Program-made: the position numbers and the translations under genes
DNA from: Bacteroidota bacterium
Lineage (GTDB): Bacteria; Bacteroidota; Ignavibacteria; UBA10030; BY39
Direction of reading: 5' to 3'
Length of the DNA stretch: 44,094 nucleotides
Assembly: GCA_030017895.1 (NCBI GenBank)
Contig: JASEGV010000019.1
Coordinates: 1 to 44,094 of the forward strand
The notes under the pieces: generated by a model
Told to the model about the DNA's origin: nothing
The model's database searches: none
Seen by the model: only the letters and a program-made list of their open reading frames with translations
Part shown: one piece after another, positions 27,336-34,176 of the stretch
Position numbering within the stretch: the stretch's first letter is position 1
How the letters are laid out: every line of letters begins with the position of its first letter

Positions 27336-27433
27336 AGCACTGACCTTTATTGATGATTGATGATGAAATAATAACAAAAGTAAGCATTAATTACAAGGAT
27401 AGAAATTCGGGAAGTCTATATCTATTAGGGCTA

Positions 27434-27480
27434 ATTAGTGTAATCCGTGGCAATTATTTTCAGCCACTAATTACACTAAT
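27434..27480. repeat. Hairpin repeat downstream of the GxxExxY gene (copy A)
   Basis: The 18-nt arm 27434-27451 (ATTAGTGTAATCCGTGGC) pairs with 27463-27480 (GCCACTAATTACACTAAT) at 16 of 18 positions, with an 11-nt loop. It is followed by TACACGAATT. A second copy in the same orientation lies on the other side of the GxxExxY gene. Confidence 0.75.
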
Positions 27481-27489
27481 ATACACGAA

Positions 27490-27864
27490 TTAGAGAACAA
27501 TCCTTTTATAAGTAAGTTTTTCCTTTCCAAAATTTACGATCAGGCCAAGCTTACATTTAGAAACAGCGAGATAGTTTATCGTTCGTTTGATAAATTCATC
27601 GACGATACCGTCCACAGCTTTAACTTCTAAAATTATTTTTTTGAATACGACAAAGTCAGCATAATACTTATGTGGTAAAATTATATCTTTGTAAGAAATA
27701 TCATATTCTTTTTCTCTTTGAAAAGGAACACCTCTCCTTCGAAATTCATACTCGATAGCATCCTTATAAACAATCTCAAGAAACCCACCACCCAATAAGC
27801 CGTGAACATCCATACAAACCCCAATTATTTGAAACGCTTCATCTTTATATATCAAATCAACCAT
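27490..27864 (-). CDS. GxxExxY protein (PDDEXK-like fold)
   Basis: About 124 residues from the ATG at 27864, preferred because GGAAGG lies 9-10 bases upstream; an in-frame ATG at 27882 would place that site inside the coding region. 'GGGFLEIVYKDAIEYEF' contains the family-defining G-x-x-E-x-x-Y, and 'YYADFVVFKKIILEVKAVDGIVDEFIKRTINYLAVSKCKLGLIVNFG' contains the D-x(n)-ExK pattern of PDDEXK nucleases. The biological role of the family is not established. The gene is bracketed by direct copies of a hairpin repeat, suggesting that it moves or spreads as a unit (inference). Confidence 0.88.
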   Translation of the reverse strand: MVDLIYKDEAFQIIGVCMDVHGLLGGGFLEIVYKDAIEYEFRRRGVPFQREKEYDISYKDIILPHKYYADFVVFKKIILEVKAVDGIVDEFIKRTINYLAVSKCKLGLIVNFGKEKLTYKRIVL

Positions 27865-27890
27865 TTCATATATCCCTTCCATTTGTGTTA

Positions 27891-27960
27891 TTTAGTGCTA
27901 TTCGTGGCGATAAGAGATTGCCACTAATCCGCCAGAGGACGGACGAATGTTCACGAATTT
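27891..27960. repeat. Hairpin repeat upstream of the GxxExxY gene (copy B)
   Basis: ATTCGTGGC (27900-27908) pairs with GCCACTAAT (27920-27928) at 8 of 9 positions around an 11-nt loop, then TTCACGAATT follows. It aligns with copy A in the same orientation, but the right side is interrupted by the GC-rich near-palindrome CCGCCAGAGGACGG. Its far end overlaps the stop codon of the CoA-binding protein gene. Confidence 0.65.
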
Positions 27961-28411
27961 ATTTCGGTAATTTGCCGAAAACTCCCCACACCCAGCGATG
28001 GGCGCGATGGAAGAATGCAGCCGGTTCTGCAAACATCAAGATGCACTCGCCATAAATAACATTCACATTCTGTTCTTTGCAGAAGTGTATTGCTTCATCC
28101 GATTCAGCGCCCTGCTGTATCCAAATATGTTTTATTCCGAGTGTGTATGCTTCGCGAACGATCTTTTCGGTCTCGGTTGGTTTTGTTATTACAACGACTC
28201 CTCCAACTTTTTCTGGTAATGATTTGAGGTTAGGGAAACACTTTTCACCTGAGATCGTTTCCGTTTTAGGGTTCACCGGGAAAACCTGATAGCCTTTAGA
28301 TTTTAATTCTTTGTAAGCGGCGTTCGAAAATTTTTTACCGGTCTGAGAAACGCCAACGACTGCTATGGGTTTTTGAGAAAGGAATTCTTGTATTGATTTT
28401 TGAGTTGTCAT
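27959..28411 (-). CDS. CoA-binding domain protein (YccU-like)
   Basis: About 150 residues from the ATG at 28411 ('MTTQKSIQEFLSQKPIAVVGVS'). The Rossmann-type nucleotide-binding motif 'IAVVGVSQTGKKFSNAAYKEL', with 'VFPVNPKTETISGEKCFPNLKSLP', 'GGVVVITKPTETEKIV' and 'HIWIQQGAESDEAI', matches the CoA-binding domain family of succinyl-CoA synthetase-alpha type in its single-domain form. The function of these small stand-alone proteins is unclear; CoA or NAD binding is expected from the fold. It begins 10 bases after the stop codon of the second DUF2007 gene, so they are probably co-transcribed. Confidence 0.88.
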   Translation of the reverse strand: MTTQKSIQEFLSQKPIAVVGVSQTGKKFSNAAYKELKSKGYQVFPVNPKTETISGEKCFPNLKSLPEKVGGVVVITKPTETEKIVREAYTLGIKHIWIQQGAESDEAIHFCKEQNVNVIYGECILMFAEPAAFFHRAHRWVWGVFGKLPK

Positions 28412-28421
28412 TCTGGATTCT

Positions 28422-28667
28422 TTATTCAGTTGGTGAAGATGAATTGATTTTATAATCATCACTTTCCAATATCTCGCTTGCTCTTTTTGAATCTTCCTCT
28501 TTAACTAAAATTTTAACCCCTTTTGCTGAATAGTTCCCTGTAATTATGCGACCTAAGTCGTCAGAAGAGATGATTGAATCAATTTCATACATTGCGAGAT
28601 AATTTTTTATCATCTCGGCTTCAAACCGGTTGTTACATATTTTGATACAAGTTAATTTGTGGGCCAT
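28422..28667 (-). CDS. DUF2007 family small protein, second paralogue
   Basis: About 81 residues from the ATG at 28667. It shares 'CIKxxNxRxEAEM', 'EIDSIISSDDxGR', 'GVKxxVxxEDxxRAxEILES' with the gene at 23333, clearly a paralogue. The C-terminal tail diverges (DDYKINSSSPTE). It is placed directly before the CoA-binding protein gene. The role is unknown; the ferredoxin-like family is described as putative signal-transducing proteins. The preceding gap (28668-28820) is AT-rich, with no recognisable gene. Confidence 0.8.
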   Translation of the reverse strand: MAHKLTCIKICNNRFEAEMIKNYLAMYEIDSIISSDDLGRIITGNYSAKGVKILVKEEDSKRASEILESDDYKINSSSPTE

Positions 28668-28820
28668 ATTCAATTATATTATACAAAAATCATTTAATAA
28701 TCACAAAACAAGTACGATTTTAGGTCTGGAAATAATGTCAGCAAGCTAAGTTGTGGGGAAGCTATGATTAGTAAATATATTTTGATAATGAATTATGACC
28801 ACAAAGGTACTAAGATACAA

Positions 28821-29120
28821 TTAACTATCAAACATTTCACCTTTTGAGAAATAAAGTTGAATTTTAGTTTTATAATATCGGCGCATTTCTTGTGTTTTTC
28901 GATAACGCTCTTTTGACATTTGCCTTGTTCGTTCTCGATAATCTTTATTTTCGTGATAACGTTTTTTTGCCCTCTCAATTGTCGCTTTCCTATACTCTGC
29001 ATTTTTGTGATACCTTTCGAGTGATTGTTGTTTTAAGATAGCACGATATATTTTATCTTTTTGATAACGATTATTCTTTGGATGTTTTAGTATTTTCTCT
29101 GTCTGTTTTTGTAATTCCAT
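28821..29120 (-). CDS. Hypothetical highly basic protein with 18-residue repeats
   Basis: A 99-residue protein rich in Lys, Arg, Glu and Tyr. It consists mostly of 18-residue units of the form RYxxNxxYRxxxxxxxKx: 'RYQKDKIYRAILKQQSLE', 'RYHKNAEYRKATIERAKK', 'RYHENKDYRERTRQMSKE', then a partial 'RYRKTQEMRRYY'. The pattern predicts long charged helices, possibly nucleic-acid binding. No named family is recognised and the ribosome binding site is weak. It starts 10 bases after the stop of a 50-residue upstream frame. Regular amino-acid periodicity favours a real gene over a chance frame, but the evidence is modest. Confidence 0.5.
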   Translation of the reverse strand: MELQKQTEKILKHPKNNRYQKDKIYRAILKQQSLERYHKNAEYRKATIERAKKRYHENKDYRERTRQMSKERYRKTQEMRRYYKTKIQLYFSKGEMFDS

Positions 29121-29129
29121 AACGCAATT

Positions 29130-29282
29130 TTATTTTAATATATTGTAACTATTTATTGAGTTCTTAACGGCAATTTTTTCTAAGCCACTAAGACTTTCCT
29201 TGTGCTTGATATTAACATTATGTATCGGCTTGCGTAACTTTTTTAATTCTTCAAGAGCTTTAAGATGATCTTTATTATCCAT
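29130..29282 (-). CDS. 50-residue frame resembling the start of DUF1003 (possible remnant)
   Basis: A frame from the ATG at 29282 encodes 'MDNKDHLKALEELKKLRKPI', then 'HNVNIKHKESLSGLEKIAVK' and 'NSINSYNILK'. The middle part resembles the short segment that precedes the two membrane helices in DUF1003 proteins ('NxNxxHxxxLSxLxKIA'), but here the frame stops before any membrane helix. It may be a truncated DUF1003 gene or a small protein in its own right. It lies 10 bases upstream of the repeat protein gene on the same strand. Confidence 0.4.
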   Translation of the reverse strand: MDNKDHLKALEELKKLRKPIHNVNIKHKESLSGLEKIAVKNSINSYNILK

Positions 29283-29391
29283 TTCAAATCCAATTTGGTG
29301 GTGAGTGCCTGGGGATGGTTGCTAAACGTTACTATGAAATACGAATGTTGAATGAAAAGAGAGCGGTTCCTTGATTATCAGTTTAGCTAAT

Positions 29392-30318
29392 TTATTCTTC
29401 ATCGAAATAATCTAAATCAATTTTCTTAATCTGATAGGCAGATACAGTCGAAACAGCTAAATCAAAATCAATCATATATTGAGTTAACAGTTCTCCATCA
29501 ACCAAAACAATCTTTGTTTCATTTTTAGGAGTATAATCCAAAGCCTCTTTAGAAAAATAAGAAGTAGTTATAAATATTCCTTTCTTAGCGCCTTGTCCGG
29601 CTAATGCGCCAACGAATTTTTGCAATTCAGGTCTACCGATTACGCCTTCCCATCTCTTTGCTTGGATATAAATTACGTCTAAGCCAAGTTTATCTTCTTT
29701 AATTATTCCATCGATTCCTTCATCCCCACTTCTGCCAATTGCTTTGCCAGCATCCTTTATTGAACCACCGTAGCCCATTTTGACTAGTAACTCAATAACT
29801 AATTTTTCAAAAAAAGATGCAGGGAGGTTCTTAATTTTTGACAACAAATCTTGAGATAAGGACTTTCTAATTTTTTGGTAAGAATATTCTAAACTCTCTT
29901 CTGGTGTGAGGTCGTTATCGTTATCAGATGCAATCTCAGTTTCGGTCTCATCTTTTTCAGATCGATCTTTTTTATACGTTTTTGTGTGCTCGATATATTC
30001 TGGAATCACCTTTAAAGTTTTTAAATTAACAAAAGGGGGATTGGTTTTTAGTAAGTCTAAGCCGTTTTGAGTGATTTTGAAATGAGCGCGTTTAGTGTTC
30101 TCAATTAAAGCAGCCATTTTTAGATGTGCTTTTGCCCAAAAGACACGGTTATAAAACACATATTGTGTGCCACTTGGAAGAAGTTGGGATAACTCATCAT
30201 CGCTTAGATTGAACTCTTTCGACAGATATTCAATGGTATCTTTGGTAGAATGCTCTAGTTTATCAATACAAAATTTTAATAATGGCAACATTATACTTTG
30301 AAAATCTGGAATTCGCAT
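29392..30318 (-). CDS. mrr: Mrr-type restriction endonuclease
   Basis: About 308 residues from the ATG at 30318, selected because GGAG lies 6 bases before it and the family begins 'xxPxxxxxxxPxL'. The N-terminal winged-helix Mrr_N domain spans about 1-90 ('RIPDFQSIMLPLLKF', 'FYNRVFWAKAHLKMAALIE'). An acidic linker is at about 110-145. The catalytic Mrr_cat domain spans 165-300, with 'FFEKLVIELLVKMGYGG', 'GRSGDEGIDGIIKED' and 'IYIQAKRW', the D...QxK variant of the PDDEXK site. Mrr cleaves methylated DNA in characterised members. It is next to HicBA in an accessory region. No partner methyltransferase is adjacent, as expected for a type IV enzyme. Confidence 0.93.
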   Translation of the reverse strand: MRIPDFQSIMLPLLKFCIDKLEHSTKDTIEYLSKEFNLSDDELSQLLPSGTQYVFYNRVFWAKAHLKMAALIENTKRAHFKITQNGLDLLKTNPPFVNLKTLKVIPEYIEHTKTYKKDRSEKDETETEIASDNDNDLTPEESLEYSYQKIRKSLSQDLLSKIKNLPASFFEKLVIELLVKMGYGGSIKDAGKAIGRSGDEGIDGIIKEDKLGLDVIYIQAKRWEGVIGRPELQKFVGALAGQGAKKGIFITTSYFSKEALDYTPKNETKIVLVDGELLTQYMIDFDLAVSTVSAYQIKKIDLDYFDEE

Positions 30319-30380
30319 TTTATTCTCCATTTTTATTAACATTAAATATTAATCATTTGTACGATAATCTGAATAGCACA

Positions 30381-30407
30381 ACCGCTGATTCCGCTTACAC
30401 AAGCGGT
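30381..30407. repeat. Alternative hairpins between mrr and hicA
   Basis: CCGCTT (30391-30396) pairs with AAGCGG (30401-30406), while ACCGCT (30381-30386) can instead pair with AGCGGT (30402-30407). The two structures exclude each other. There is no T-run. Functional meaning is uncertain. Confidence 0.3.
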
Positions 30408-30507
30408 GGGAACAATATGTTATTTAAAACTATTCAAACTCAAACAGCTTTTCGTCAAGCTCGTTTCAAAACAGAAATTTAACATCTTTGTAAAACTAAT
30501 GTATTGA

Positions 30508-30714
30508 CTAAAAATTTTTGAATTCTTCTTCCGTGATGTTAGCTTGCTTTAATATTTTACGAAATGTTCCAATCGGAATATCTCCAGTATGCATCGCGAC
30601 GTACGTTTGCCTTCCCTCTGCATGTCTCAAAATTATATGAGAGCCGGATTGGCGTCTGACCTCAAAGCCCGCCCGTTGTAATTTTTGTAGAACCTCTTTA
30701 GCCGAGTATGGCAT
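30508..30714 (-). CDS. hicA: HicA toxin (mRNA interferase)
   Basis: A 68-residue protein with the HicA double-stranded-RNA-binding-like fold: 'LQKLQRAGFEVRRQSGSHIILRH' contains the catalytic His26 in 'SGSH', followed by 'VAMHTGDIPIGTFRKILKQANITEEEF', the family C-terminus. It cleaves mRNA when not neutralised by HicB. Its start overlaps the end of the antitoxin gene by 17 bases, so the pair is translationally coupled, in the order antitoxin then toxin. Confidence 0.93.
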   Translation of the reverse strand: MPYSAKEVLQKLQRAGFEVRRQSGSHIILRHAEGRQTYVAMHTGDIPIGTFRKILKQANITEEEFKNF

Positions 30715-30940
30715 CTTCCAATTCTATAAATGAATATAATGACTCAGATTCTGGTTTTATTTTCTCACCGTTAGATTTCTTTTCCTCAATCCAAAGTTTA
30801 ATTAAATCAAGAGCAGCATTCTTAGCACCTTCGATGCCTAATCCGTGAGTTGTAAGGTCGAGTGTAGGTAGGTGGGCGTAATAATATCCCTCCGGAAAAT
30901 TTGTCTCAGTTATTTTTTCATAGATGACTGTAAAATTCAT
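30698..30940 (-). CDS. hicB: HicB-like antitoxin
   Basis: About 80 residues from the ATG at 30940, with AAGGTG 6-7 bases upstream. 'GYYYAHLPTLDLTTHGLGIEGAKNAALDLI' is the HicB partial RNase H-like fold. There is no room for a C-terminal ribbon-helix-helix or helix-turn-helix domain, so this is the short HicB form that may bind the toxin without binding DNA itself. The next stretch upstream (30941-31108) holds only an AT-rich tandem repeat ahead of glmM on the other strand. Confidence 0.88.
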   Translation of the reverse strand: MNFTVIYEKITETNFPEGYYYAHLPTLDLTTHGLGIEGAKNAALDLIKLWIEEKKSNGEKIKPESESLYSFIELEDAILG

Positions 30941-31058
30941 CGTTAACACCTTATATTGTCATATTATTATACAAAAATTCAATTATAATAACAATTTTGT
31001 TTCTCTCCCTACCTTTTGCTAAATTCAATCAAACCAATATTGAGTATTTGAATTTTTC

Positions 31059-31098
31059 AATCTTTGAATCTTTTAATCTTTTAATCTTTTAATCTTTT
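31059..31098. repeat. Five tandem copies of an 8-bp unit before glmM
   Basis: AATCTTTG once and then AATCTTTT four times, followed by AATT, ending 10 bases before the glmM start codon. Such arrays may change length by slippage. Confidence 0.85.
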
Positions 31099-31108
31099 AA
31101 TTGACCTT

Positions 31109-32527
31109 ATGAGTCTGATCGTTAGCATATCCGGTGTCCGCGGTGTAGTTGGGGAGACCCTAACTCCCGAAGTTGCAGTGCTTTATGCAAAATCTTTTGC
31201 CGAATACTGTCTGCAAAAAACTCCACAGGGAACCAAGTGTAAAATCGTACTCGGCAGAGACGGCAGAATTACTGGTAAAATTTTAACCAACATAATCTCG
31301 TCAACTTTGCTCGCTATGGGATGCGATGTTGTTGCAATCGGTGTTTGCCCAACGCCTACGGTTGCACTTGCGGTTGAGAAGTCGGATGCCATCGGTGGTA
31401 TCGCCGTTACGGCGAGCCACAATCCTATGCAGTGGAATGGAATGAAATTCTTCAACCACGAGGGTTTATTCCTCGATGCGAAGGAGATGAAAGATTTTTT
31501 AGAAGTGGTAAATTCCGGTTATATGAATTATGCGGCTTGGAACAAAATTGGAACTCATATATCCGATACATTCTGGATACAAAAACACATCGATACCGTT
31601 TTACAACTCAAGTGTATTGATGTTGAAAAAATAAAGAGCAGAAAATTCAAAGTAGTACTTGACTGTATTAATAGTGCGGGCGGAGTAATTGTACCGCCGC
31701 TGTTGAAGATGCTTGAATGTGAAGTTGTTGAAATGAACTGCGACGTGAGCGGAATATTTGCACACACTCCCGAGCCAATCCCCGAAAATCTTACTGCTTT
31801 AGCACAAAAAGTTCGAGACGAAAATGCAGATCTCGGAATCGCTGTGGACCCGGATGTTGATAGGCTTGTTTTAATTACAGAAAAAGGTGAACCACTTGGC
31901 GAAGAATATACAATTGCGTCTGTGGTAAATTTTGTACTGAGCAGAGAGCAGAGAGCAAAGAGTCCCGCCGATGGCGGGATAAACTCCGAGCAAAGTGTGG
32001 TTGTGAATTTGTCAACGACGAGAGCGGTGGATGAAATTGCAAAAAGTTATAATGCAGAAGTTGTTAGAACTCCTGTCGGAGAAATTAATGTTGCGAAGAA
32101 GATGAAGGAAGTCGGTGCAATTATCGGCGGCGAAGGAAGCGGAGGTGTAATATATCCCGAAGCTCATTACGGCAGGGATGCTATTGTGGGAATCGGGTTG
32201 GTGCTGCAAATGCTTGCTGAGTTTGGCAGGAGTTTGTCGGAGTACAAAGCTACATTGCCGCAGTATTATATTACTAAAAGTAAAGTTGAAATAGGGAATT
32301 TAAATCCTGATAAACTTCTCAATCAAATTATTGAAAAATTTAAAGATGAAAAGATTAATACTGAAGACGGTGTTAAAATAGATTTTGCTGATTCGTGGGT
32401 GCATTTAAGAAAATCGAACACTGAGCCGATTGTGAGAATAATTGCCGAAGCTACGAATGTAATGGAAGCAGAACAATCGGTCAAGCATTTTAAAGAAGAA
32501 ATCCTTAAATTAAGTAAGGAACATTGA
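31109..32527 (+). CDS. glmM: Phosphoglucosamine mutase (Bacteroidota-type phosphohexomutase)
   Basis: Converts glucosamine-6-phosphate to glucosamine-1-phosphate for UDP-GlcNAc synthesis. The 472-residue product starts 'MSLIVSISGVRGVVGETLTPE'. The phosphoserine loop is 'TASHNP' (Ser103), the metal loop is the 'DPDVDR' variant typical for this phylum's members, the sugar loop is 'GGEGSGG' and the C-terminal loop is 'RKSNTEPIVRI'. A 20 or so residue segment (about 274-294, 'SREQRAKSPADGGINSEQS') looks inserted between the metal and sugar loops. Its DNA is low-complexity and contains the palindrome at 31963-31979. A phosphomannomutase assignment cannot be excluded. A tandem 8-bp array precedes the start. 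Confidence 0.88.
   Translation: MSLIVSISGVRGVVGETLTPEVAVLYAKSFAEYCLQKTPQGTKCKIVLGRDGRITGKILTNIISSTLLAMGCDVVAIGVCPTPTVALAVEKSDAIGGIAVTASHNPMQWNGMKFFNHEGLFLDAKEMKDFLEVVNSGYMNYAAWNKIGTHISDTFWIQKHIDTVLQLKCIDVEKIKSRKFKVVLDCINSAGGVIVPPLLKMLECEVVEMNCDVSGIFAHTPEPIPENLTALAQKVRDENADLGIAVDPDVDRLVLITEKGEPLGEEYTIASVVNFVLSREQRAKSPADGGINSEQSVVVNLSTTRAVDEIAKSYNAEVVRTPVGEINVAKKMKEVGAIIGGEGSGGVIYPEAHYGRDAIVGIGLVLQMLAEFGRSLSEYKATLPQYYITKSKVEIGNLNPDKLLNQIIEKFKDEKINTEDGVKIDFADSWVHLRKSNTEPIVRIIAEATNVMEAEQSVKHFKEEILKLSKEH
31963..31979. repeat. GC-rich palindrome inside glmM
   Basis: TCCCGCC-GAT-GGCGGGA, in frame and encoding 'SPADGG'. The arms are identical to those at 1162-1178. The preceding DNA (GAGCAGAGAGCAGAGAGCAA) is also repetitive. 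Confidence 0.75.
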
Positions 32528-32638
32528 TTCATTTTCCCATTTATTCATTTGACTATTGACTTAATGGAACAATGATAAAATGATTGAATGCATTAATGCT
32601 AAAATATTGACATTAACATAACTCTACAGTGGTTACAT

Positions 32639-32911
32639 ATGGTTTTATCAAAAGTAATAGGCACAATAGTTTCGACGCAGAAGAACGAACATCTGCATTC
32701 GCACAAAATTTTAATCACACAACCAATCGATCTTGAAGGCAAATTAATCGGCAGGGATGTGCTCGCAATCGATACTGTTAATGCCGGAGTTGGCGACACT
32801 GTTTTAGTTAACGCTGAAGGAAGTTCGGCGCGACAAATTTTAAAGGACGAAAAAATTCCAGTCCATTCAGTTATAGTTGCAGTTGTGGATGGGTTCGATA
32901 TCGTCGAGTGA
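32639..32911 (+). CDS. EutN/CcmL-type bacterial microcompartment vertex protein
   Basis: A 90-residue protein with the EutN/CcmL fold signature: 'MVLSKVIGTIVSTQKNEHL' at the N-terminus, 'KILITQPIDLEGKLIGRDVLAIDTVNAGVGDTVLVNAEGSSAR' in the middle and 'IVAVVDGFDI' at the end. Characterised homologues form pentamers that cap the corners of protein-shelled microcompartments. No shell hexamer (BMC-H) gene or encapsulated enzyme gene is present in this window, so the gene is an orphan here. It lies between glmM and dprA, which have no obvious functional link to it. Confidence 0.93.
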   Translation: MVLSKVIGTIVSTQKNEHLHSHKILITQPIDLEGKLIGRDVLAIDTVNAGVGDTVLVNAEGSSARQILKDEKIPVHSVIVAVVDGFDIVE

Positions 32912-32955
32912 TGGTATTTTAGAGCTTTGTAGTGATTGAGTAATGGAACAGAATA

Positions 32956-34083
32956 ATGACTACAATTAATATCAAAGACTTATTAATTCTTTCGTACATT
33001 CCGGGAATCGGGCACAATCGTTTGCGCTCGTTAGTTACTCATTTTAAAAATTCAACAGATGCTTTAAATAGCTCTGCGAAGGAAATAATTAATGTCGAGG
33101 GTTTTAATAAAAAATTAGCTGTAACTATATCGGCATTTAAAAGAAGTGGAGATTATCATAAAGCCGAACAATACGCAGTTCACCAACTTTCAAAAATGAA
33201 TAAATCGGATGGTCGCATAATTACACTTTGGGACGATGAGTATCCTGATTTGCTGAAAAAGATTTACGACCCGCCCTGTTATCTCTTCATCAAAGGTAAT
33301 TTGAAGAAGGAGGATAAATATTCAATCGCGATTGTCGGAACCCGGAATCCTTCAACATACGCCATTACGATGACAGAAAAGTTTACACAGGAACTTGCCC
33401 GATTAGGAATCACAATCGTAAGCGGTTTAGCCCGCGGTGTTGATTCAGTTGCTCATAGTTCAGCATTGAAAGTCGGAGGGAGAACGATCGGAGTGATAGG
33501 TTCGGGAATTGATGTTATATATCCACCAGAAAACAAAAATCTATATTCACGTATCGAGCAAAACGGTGGAGTGATTTCCGAGTATGCTATGGGAACGAAA
33601 CCAGATGCCGGAAATTTTCCAAGAAGAAACCGGATTGTAAGCGGTATGACACTCGGAACTATCATCGTCGAAACAGGTATCGACGGTGGGGCAATGATTA
33701 CTGCTAATACGGCTCTCGATCAAAACAGAGATGTGTTTGCCGTTCCCGGTTTGATTACTGAAGTCAGAGCTTTGGGCTGCAATACTTTAATCAGAGATGG
33801 CAGAGCAAAGTTAATTACAACTGTTGACGATGTGTTATCTGAATTAAGCACAAAACTCAAACCGCTGTTACGCGAGGTAACAAAACACGAAAAAAAAATA
33901 GATGTTAATCTTTCATTTTTTGAAAAGAATATTTACGACACATTGAATGATGAGCCAATCCACATCGATTTACTTGCGGAGAAATCGGGGATGTCTACCT
34001 CGGATGCACTTGTAAATCTTTTAAGCCTTGAATTTAAAGGACTTGTAAGGCAACTGCCGGGAAAAATGTTTGTGAGATTGTAG
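32956..34083 (+). CDS. dprA: DNA processing protein DprA
   Basis: Loads RecA on incoming single-stranded DNA during natural transformation; cytoplasmic. A 375-residue protein with an N-terminal helix-hairpin-helix-like region ('LSYIPGIGHNRLRSLV'). The Rossmann-like core has 'AIVGTRNPSTYAI', 'TIVSGLARGVDSVAH', 'TIGVIGSGIDVIYPPENKNLY', 'NRIVSGMTLGTIIVE' and 'DVFAVPG'. A C-terminal winged-helix segment (about 310-375) has 'IYDTLNDEPIHIDLLAEKSGMSTSDALVNLLSLEFKGLV'. Complete and of normal length. It starts 44 bases after the EutN gene. Confidence 0.96.
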   Translation: MTTINIKDLLILSYIPGIGHNRLRSLVTHFKNSTDALNSSAKEIINVEGFNKKLAVTISAFKRSGDYHKAEQYAVHQLSKMNKSDGRIITLWDDEYPDLLKKIYDPPCYLFIKGNLKKEDKYSIAIVGTRNPSTYAITMTEKFTQELARLGITIVSGLARGVDSVAHSSALKVGGRTIGVIGSGIDVIYPPENKNLYSRIEQNGGVISEYAMGTKPDAGNFPRRNRIVSGMTLGTIIVETGIDGGAMITANTALDQNRDVFAVPGLITEVRALGCNTLIRDGRAKLITTVDDVLSELSTKLKPLLREVTKHEKKIDVNLSFFEKNIYDTLNDEPIHIDLLAEKSGMSTSDALVNLLSLEFKGLVRQLPGKMFVRL

Positions 34084-34176
34084 TCGCTTTGCAACCATCC
34101 ATCAAACCACTTTTCTGATATTCCGTTCAATATTAATTTTCCATTTTCGATAAAAAAGCTGTATATTATTTGTGCA

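Noticed and set aside
28793-29002. An alternative minus-strand frame overlapping the 18-residue-repeat gene
   Set aside because: Its translation lacks the regular repeat seen in the 28821-29120 frame and has no start signal.
30282-30482. A 66-residue plus-strand frame between mrr and hicA
   Set aside because: It begins inside the mrr coding region on the other strand, has no ribosome binding site and no recognisable motif.
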